Both the position numbers and the translations under genes were made by a program. This document shows positions 37,601 to 46,600 of a stretch of 64,000 bases of DNA, one piece after another; the stretch's first letter is position 1, and the number at the start of each line of letters is the position of its first letter. Below the pieces are notes generated by a model that saw nothing but the letters and a program-made list of their open reading frames with translations, was not told the origin of the DNA and ran no database searches. The DNA is from Lineus longissimus (lineage: Eukaryota > Nemertea > Pilidiophora > Heteronemertea > Lineidae): positions 21,337,292 through 21,401,291 of the forward strand of contig NC_088312.1 in the NCBI RefSeq assembly GCF_910592395.1, read 5' to 3'.

Positions 37601-40600
37601 TCAAAGGCACATTATCTACAACACCTTGCAGTGATGTAATGAGAATATCAAGCTCCCCTCTCATCTATTGACTGACATCATACTGATTAGGTTACTCTGT
37701 GTCTGAGCCTACTTACTGATGGGGTTACTATGCATCTGAGCCTACTTACTGATGGGGTTACTCTGCATCTGAGCCTACTTACTGATGGGGTTACTCTGCA
37801 TCTGAGCCTACTTACTGATGGGGTTACTCTGTGTCTGTGTCTGAGCCTACTTACTGATGGGATTACTCTGCATCTGAGCCTACTTACTGATGGGATTACT
37901 CTGCATCTGAGCCTACTTACTGATGGGGTTACTCTGCATCTGAGCCTACTTACTGATGGGGTTACTCTGCATCTGAGCCTACTTACTGATGGGGTTACTC
38001 TGCATCTGAGCCTACTTACTGATGGGGTTACTCTGCATCTGAGCCTACTTACTGATGGGTTACTCTGCATCTGAGCCTACTTACTGATGGGGTTACTCTG
38101 CATCTGAGCCTACTTACTGATGGGGTTACTCTGCATCTGAGCCTACTTACTGATGGGGTTACTCTGTGTCTGTGTCTGTGCCTTGATGGTCAGCTCTTCC
38201 TTCTCCTGTTGGTGTTTTATCAACTTCTGATTGTATTCCTGAAAGGACAAATTTTGACAAATTCTCCCCAATTGTCAGCTGCTACAAGCACTTAGTGTTA
38301 CATAGTGAATCTGGCGTTACATGGTGAATCTGCTGTAAATGGGCCCAAGGATGACAAATATTTGATAGGACTGAAAACCACTGACCTTTCTTTGGAAAGA
38401 ATTTCATCGCCATTCTTTGATAGTGGTACCACCAAAGTCTTGACTGAGCTGAGCTCAAGTCCTTTTACGCACAAGGTTTGTCCAACCTACCTGTATTTCT
38501 AACTGTAACCTCTCAATGTCTGACAGCTTGATATCTCGTGATTGTCGCATCCTCTCGATTGCCGATGTGATTTCTGTCACACTAGTTCTTGCTTGGTTTG
38601 CTTTGATACCAATATCCTTTTTCTTGTCCTCCTGAAATAACAATCAAATGTATTTCGAAAGTGTTTATTGGTTTCTAACACTATTTCAGAGTCTGAGGGT
38701 GTTTCATGGGTTTCTTACTCTTCTCCTGAAAAATCACCCGTTTGTGGGGAAGTTTACTTCTTCGCTAACAGTTTCCCAACTAAATTAGGCATGAAACTCT
38801 CAAGATTACTGACAAAAATCACAACCTTTACACCATAGCAACGAAGAAGCTGTTACTTTACAAGCCACGAGGTGTCACAGGCAAAAGTTTCCGTCCACGG
38901 ATAGCTGATGGCCCATGAACGTTCCATCCATGGAGCCCATGGATGGATAGTTCATGATTATCGCAAACAACGTTTAACAACTGGTCTATCCACTGATGGG
39001 CCATGGGTGGAACGTTCATGGGGCTTCCATGGATGGAACGTTCATGGGACTTCCGTGGTAGATTCTATGCTGTGAGTTCCATCATAGTTCCACTAGTGTC
39101 AGAGTGAAACAATATTGCTCCCTCCTGATTGGATGAAATGTGATCACTTAAACATCCCTTATAAGTATACTTTGTCCTTGTCCTGTGTATTTCATTACCA
39201 CCTGAGACATACTTAGTGAATGGCATCGTTTCACAACTGATTTTATTTTGATTATCTGCCTAATTTTTTGCAGTTCATCAGTTTAAAATTAGCTGTGAGA
39301 GTTGTACATTTCTTCATTTTGGCACCAGGTGTTAACTACTCCGTACTCATATTTGCATAAACACTTGCATGTACATGTATTTGATATTGCTAACTTATAA
39401 GTAACACTATTGAGACCACGACTAATTCCAAGTCAAGCAATAGTCTCTGAGACACAATAACTTTTACAACTCCAGCTTCCAATTTTCTAATTCATGGTTG
39501 CTGCATTATCCTCATACATTTGCTTTTGCATGTACATAGTTATAAAATGTTTGAACACAATAACATGTTAAGATTTAATGAGACTACAGTAATCGAGACT
39601 TGGAATTAGTTACGGACCATTTTCATGCAGTAATAGTGTTAGGGGGCGTGCCTCACTAGGTCCTTTGGTTTTGCATTCAGACAAACTTACCAATTGTCTA
39701 GCAAAGCCAAACCTATTACGGTTCAGGTCATCAGGTGGTCAGTGAGACCAAAGCCAACCATAATAGAAAGTGAACTAGAACTGAACGAATTGGTTAGGCA
39801 TAAATGTTATGACGAAGAAGAAGCATTTTGAATTCGTAACATTGATTATAATGCGGAAGAGCTGATTATATTGGCTTAAATGTGACAGTGTACATGATTC
39901 GATGTTCTCAAACATACATGTATGCCATGTCTGAAATAGTAATAAAAAAACAACAACCTTACATACCATGTTATGTTACTTCTTAATTATCGACTATATG
40001 CATTATTATCAAACTGACTATTTGAGTGGATGCGATCAGGAGGACTCCAAGTTGATTCGTCAGGGGGAGATGAAACTGATGACTGCCACCTCCCCCCACC
40101 CCCTACATAGCTACAGCTATCCGTGCCCCAGACAAATGACTGATATCCCCGCAAAGAATCTGAATACTAACCCCCAAACGGAACTCGCAGGATTGGCAAA
40201 AAACGATATGTAAAGCATTGGAGCATTAACAAGATACAGCGTCACTAATCAAACTTACGGAAAATAAGGAGAAAAATTGACCAAGCTTAACTTTCTTCCG
40301 TCATAGAATCTATGATGGAACATGATAGATTCTACTATTCAACTATCCACTGACGGCCCATGGACGTTCCATCCACGGACGCCCATCCACGGATATCTGA
40401 TGGAGATTCTCCATCAGCTATCCATGGACGGCCCATAGAACCAATCCCCAAACGGAACTCACAGGATTGGCAAAAAACGATATGTAAAGCATTGGAGCAT
40501 TAACAAGATACAGCGTCACTAATCAAACTTACGGAAAATAAGGAGAAAAACTGACCAAGCTTAACTTTCTTCCGTCATAGAATCTATGATGGAACATGAT

Positions 40601-43600
40601 AGATTCTACTATTCAACTATCCACTGACGGCCCATGGACGTTCCATCCACGGACGCCCATCCACGGATATCTGATGGAGATTCTCCATCAGCTATCCGTG
40701 GACGGCCCATGGACGGGACGTTCATGATTAATCACCATCAGCTATCCGTGGACGGAGACTTTTGCCCGAGTACATACCATGGTTTCCATCTCACATGAGT
40801 AGTTTGACAACAAGTTCTTGAGCTGAGAAACCTGTTCTTGTTCACGATTCCTTTCTGCGACAAGCTGCTCCAGACGCTGTCGCTCCCATTCCATTTGACG
40901 TTGACGCTCCAATTCCCTACGGGCAGCCTGAGGAGAAAAATTTGTTAAGACATAAAGAACTAGAAATTTGAAATTTGCTTGTCAGCAAATTTGATAGCCC
41001 CCACGGGCCCACACAGTACACGTATGGAGGAGTGAAGTCTATTCCGTTTCGCGGATGATCTATTTCCCGGCAAACACGCTCGCGCTTTCTCAAAATCACA
41101 CGCTCAATAACATTTAAACGGCACCCTAACCTTTTCAGATGGGCAGGATGGATCATCGATAAGCATTTAAGGCTATTCCTTTATTTTATTCCTACATTCA
41201 ACCGTCGTTCTTTGCTCAAAATACTCGACAGCTCGCCACTTCGACAAAGAGATACCGCCGCCATGATGCATGAGGATATGACGGGGCGGAGCTTATGCTA
41301 ATGTACGTGTGATTGACAGAATCGCGTCGGAGATTTGAAAGCAAATCAGAAAATCGGCACATAAAAACGCTTCAAAGTCATCAAAATTATCCGAATTTCG
41401 AAAAAATCTTTGCCAGGTGCACTAGATCGAGTTTAGTTTGATGGGACAGGGTTGACAGTTTTTCCGTTGAAATAGCAGTTTTGCTGGACTACCTCCATAA
41501 TATAACCTGGGAAGAATGCAGAAGCCTAGTACCTTCTCCTAGTAATCTCAATATAGACCCCACATTTGGGGTCTATAACTATTGTATGTGGGGTCTATAA
41601 CTATTGTTTCATGTCTCATTCAGACTTGCCCAAGGTCAAAGTCAGGTATCAAATACGGGTTCGTGTGTGTGATAGCAGACCCTTTCGACCACAACCGTTC
41701 TTTAGCAAGATGTTTGAGCAAAGCTCTCACCTCTCTCTGCTCCAAGGCCTTCCTCCGATGCTCCTCACGCTCCTGCTCAATCTCTCGTTGCCTCTGGAGT
41801 TGCTTCTCTAACTCCTGCTGTTTCTTCCGCTCCTGGTCTTGCCGTAATCTCTCGCGTTTCTCTTGCTCAGCACGTTCGGCCGCCAACCGCGCTTCCGATT
41901 CAGCTTTCTGCTGTTCACGGAGCATTGCCTGACGCTTTTCTAACTCGGCTTGGCCTTTTGCAAAGTTTTCGCGACGTTTGTCCTCAAAAGTGACTGAAAA
42001 GAAACAATTTATAAAGTTACTTAGTGGTACTAGCAGTCCTATTAAGGATTTCAGGGGATGAAACGGCGGAACGACATCTAGAAAGATATCATGTCACAAC
42101 AGTTTTGGGTACCAGGTGGGGGCCTAATTCAATGACATCAGACGATCAAGCATTCACGTCAAAATTAACCACCGAGGTCGAACAGCTGTGGCAACAAAAC
42201 ATGGCAGCTGGCCTTGAGCCAACCTGAAAATCATGTGTGGTACTGGAGGTCATTAAGGAAATTGCTTCAATTCAAGAATCTGCATCCTGCAAAAACACAT
42301 AAATTCCCGTCTAACATAAATTTTCAGTTGTCTGCAGTTGTCGGTATAGTCAGCAGTGGTCGGTAACTAGCATGACCCAGAATGGGTAAAACCTATCTAC
42401 ACCAGACAAAACTATTACTACACTACAAGTTAATCATGCATCACTCACTCACTACAGAGAGCCCGTCAAGGGGAAAGAGGGTTGTGTACTACATTCCTTT
42501 AGCCCGCATTGAAAAGGAGCATGTATCGGCAAGACCAAAGGGCAAATTCCCAATAGCCTACTTGGTTGAGTATTGTACGTGTCATAGAGTTAAACTGAAT
42601 CATTCTCACTTCAGACAAAGCAGGCTCATCCAGGTATTACACGGATTCAAGGATCACCGCTGTGCAGCGCAACATTCTCACAGAATGTCAGCAAGGGTTA
42701 TACATCTTTGGTGTCTGTTAATCAACGGATCAAACCTACTGGTCATGTGTTTGAACAACAAGCATGTAATGACTGTAAGGGAAATCCTCGCAATTGCCCA
42801 ATGGTGCAATTGCCTAATTGTGCAATTGCCTAATTGTGCAATTGCCTAATTGTGCAATTGCCTAATTGTGCAATTGCCTAATTGATTATGTGTGCCATAT
42901 ACAGGGTACTCAACAAAAAGTACAAAAACACAGTAAAGTTGGAAGTGCCTTAACAAGAGAGCAAATAACAGTTAGACTTGGTGCGATAATATCTTATTAA
43001 CCATCGGTCAGTAACTTGTGAATTTGTGAAGTCTGCCACACCGAAGGCGACCATTATTTGATAAGTGATGAACAACGACATCAAAGAAAGAATCTGATAT
43101 GTTGTATGTGACAGCCAGCCATAAATAAGTGTATAAATGGTTTTCTATGCCATATTACCAAGAGCCATTCTATTCTATGGAAATAAGACTTAGTCATCGG
43201 AACGACACTTTTGAACCAGATGGATATAAAGCAGGCTAATATGATGATCAGACTACAATGAAAATGTAATAAGACTAGAAAACAGTGCACACACGGGGAA
43301 GAGAAGGCTAGAAAACACGAGAGTGGGAGGTCAGTGCCAAAAGGTGTATAACAAGAGCTGAAAAAGACCACCCACAATCACGACTGTTATTATGACAAAC
43401 GGTTAACGAACCGTAGATGAATCCCAAATCAGAAATGAAGTAAGGCTCAGACATTAATTGGTTTCATTAGTAGAAAACTGTGCAGTTTTTACACTTACAG
43501 GCCTTGGTAGGATGAAGCCCATATTTTTCTCCTCGTTCAAAATTTGGAACTCATCTACGCACGTACAATGGTGGGAGGATTATTGAATGGCCGTTATTCC

Positions 43601-46600
43601 CCCATGAGAGTGTAGCACTTGATAGCATCAAGCCACTTCACGCACGCAAAGTCACACAAATTCAGTAAGGGAATCCGACGTAAAAAATGAAAACACTTTT
43701 TGTTTTCTGTGTCGTATCTTTTGAACTTGTCAAGTGCTGCACTCTAATAGAAGAATACGATCTTTTGGTAAAACTTGATGTGCCTGCTTGACAGGACTTT
43801 ATCTCCTATCTCCATACTCACATTGCATTGCACCACCTAGAAACAGAATAAAGCTTCAGATAACATGCACTGATACCAACCGCATCTTCATGAGGCCGTG
43901 CCTCTCCCTTTTTGGCCGAAATCTTTTTCATTCATACCTCATTTTGCTAACCAATCATGGTATAATCAAGGCCCTCTTACATTAGTCTGACAAGCAGGGC
44001 ATCAATATCCCTCAACTGAACTAGATCACCTATGTTATTCCAGTAGACAAGATATTTTTCATGCAAGTTTGTAAAGAAAAACCTCTTTAAATAAAAGGGG
44101 TAAATAGTACATTCAAAATAAAGTCAGGCAACATTGAGCACTAATGTGTCAGTGAGTAACTGATTAGAGTGAGCTAACAGCAACTTATCTGTTTAAAACA
44201 TATTCTAACTTTTCTAATAACTGGATCCAAGCCACATGACGATGCGTATGATAAGTGGAGCGCCGAAAAGAATTTTCAAAAGACATGCATGTATATGTAT
44301 AGCCAGGGGAAATGATTTCTAACCAGAAAGTAGCTTGTCTGACGAATGCAACCCAGAGGTTTCTATATATGACCTTCTGCTCCCAATGTCTGACCAAACC
44401 AAACCTGGCATAGCGACCATACCAGCATGAGTGTGCTTTTTTGAGGGACACCAAATTGGAGTGGTCTATAGACAAAGGATAAGATTAACCAGGCTGCTGT
44501 AATTAGTATTGATAGATGCTCCCATGCCATGCCGAGGAAAGGCACAACTGTCACTGCCCAGTATACTTTCACTCAGCAGCGGAGTCACTGACCTATTTCC
44601 TCTTTCGTTGGCTCCTGCTGTTGCTGAGGACTGCTGCCGAACCCTCCTCCCACCAGGTCACCAAATGCATCTTTCTGTTGGGCGCCTGGAACTGGAAGAA
44701 GAAAGCGTGGGAATTACAACAGGATTGTCACTGGAGTGAGGGCAAGGAGCCGCTGTGGACGAGTGACTCGGAATCCCGGCTAGCGGTCAAAGGTCCCTGG
44801 CTCAAACCTCACAGGGAGACCTTAGGGAGTTCTCTTGACAAACTCCACCTAGGTGGAAACTGATGGGCACTGGTCAGAAACACTATCCCCACACCTGGCA
44901 AGGGGTACGATATCAAAGTTGTCAGGGACTTCCCTGTGCATGAAAAATGAAGTGTAATGACACCAACTTACTCATCTGGGGTGCTGACTGTGCAGGCATG
45001 GCCATCATTCCCACTCCTCCAGGTCCAGGACTTGTCAGGCTGACCTTGCGCTCCCGTCTGTAGGCAGGGGGTACAATGTTCGGGGGAAGAGTCGCAGGCA
45101 ACGGCTGACCTGCCTTGGCCAGCTCTACTAGGTACATTGCTACACAGAACTCGTCTGTTGTAAGCTTGCCATCATTGTCAATATCCGAGAGATTCCTGGA
45201 AAGATGACAGAAAGTTCAGCATGGCAGTACTATATATTAGCACTTGAATTATCTGTGTTAGAAAATGATTTTGATCATTTGTTGTGCTAGTTTACAAATT
45301 TCAGAACATGATGTTGGAACATCAAAGGCAGACCAAAAGAGTTGGCCATTTTGTTTCTCCACAGCAGATCTCCACCCCCAAGAGTGCTGATCAGGAAAGA
45401 GGTGAATTACCATCAGGCCTATTAATTATCTAAATTGATTTGTTAATTAAGGTTCCAGCCACTTACCAGATCTGTGCCAACACCTGTTGAGGTAACCGTG
45501 ACTGCAACAAGAAACCTCGAGCTTCAGCACCTGGAAATACAAGCAGAACCATAAACCCTTTAGTCTCACCCTGGCCCCCTTGGCCTTCCCCATATCGATC
45601 TAAATCAAAGACCAGGTGAAAACCAAGAATAAGTAAAGAGGATTGAACTTTTCAAGTGTCGACGTCAGAGATGACTGATAGCTCCTTCATACAGTAAGTA
45701 GGGTTTAGAACACTGCAAAGTAAACATTTTCCTGAAATTCTGCAGCAGATCTAAAAATCTCCGAAATTGAATATACCTCAAAATCAGTCGGGTGGCCATA
45801 AAGAATATCATCAAGGGTTGAAAAATGCCAAAATAAAAGGTACATTTACACTTACAGTAACAGTACATGCACATCTTTGAAATTGATTGACTTACCAAGA
45901 ATGAATCCTCTCCGCATCGGATCGTGAGTATTGAATATCTGGATGTACCTCAACCGTGTTTGCTGGGGAATGGCCCAAGCCGCATCACTAGAAGCCGACG
46001 AAATCGACCTGAAAAATAAGATGTCATAATATTTGTTAACTGTGGGGAAGATAGTAAGGAACTTTACTTGAGAGTTTTACACCTGTACCCCCGATGAATC
46101 AGATCAGGAACTGCTCAAGATTCCAAACTCAAACCCTAACTGCTCACTGAGCCAGCAAATGACATCACATTTCTGACTTGCTGGTCTGCAAGGTGTCAGC
46201 AAACAAATCATTTATTACCACAACGACAGCATGCAAATATCGAATCAGTTTGATTTTATTTGTACGTCACAGTGACAACCAATTTTTCCTGCAGACTTGG
46301 CACACCAGCAATCTCTTTATCGCTCATTGCAGCAATAAACAATACAGGTCTGCACGCCGAGCTATTTCATGCCAAGATCTTTACAGCACTTTTTAACAGC
46401 AATACGAAGAGAATACTGTCAACTCAAATCGAAATCGCTTACTGTGCAGTAGAGACTGGTATCGGTGTGTTGAATGAACCGGCCCGAGCCTTCACATCGG
46501 CAGCAGGAACTGCATTAAATGCGCCACCTTGCATCGAACCTGTAAGACGCAAAGACAAGAACTGAGAACTGATAGAACAGAAAAAATAGTTCATACATGT

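Noticed and set aside
37687-38074. Open frames of 114-127 codons in both strands of the 33-bp array
   Set aside because: By-product of a unit length divisible by three; in the ITSN frame the unit contains a stop.
42382-42849. 155-codon plus-strand open frame inside ITSN intron 9
   Set aside because: It ends in a 16-bp tandem repeat, has no domain, signal peptide or splice context, and is antisense within an intron; treated as chance.
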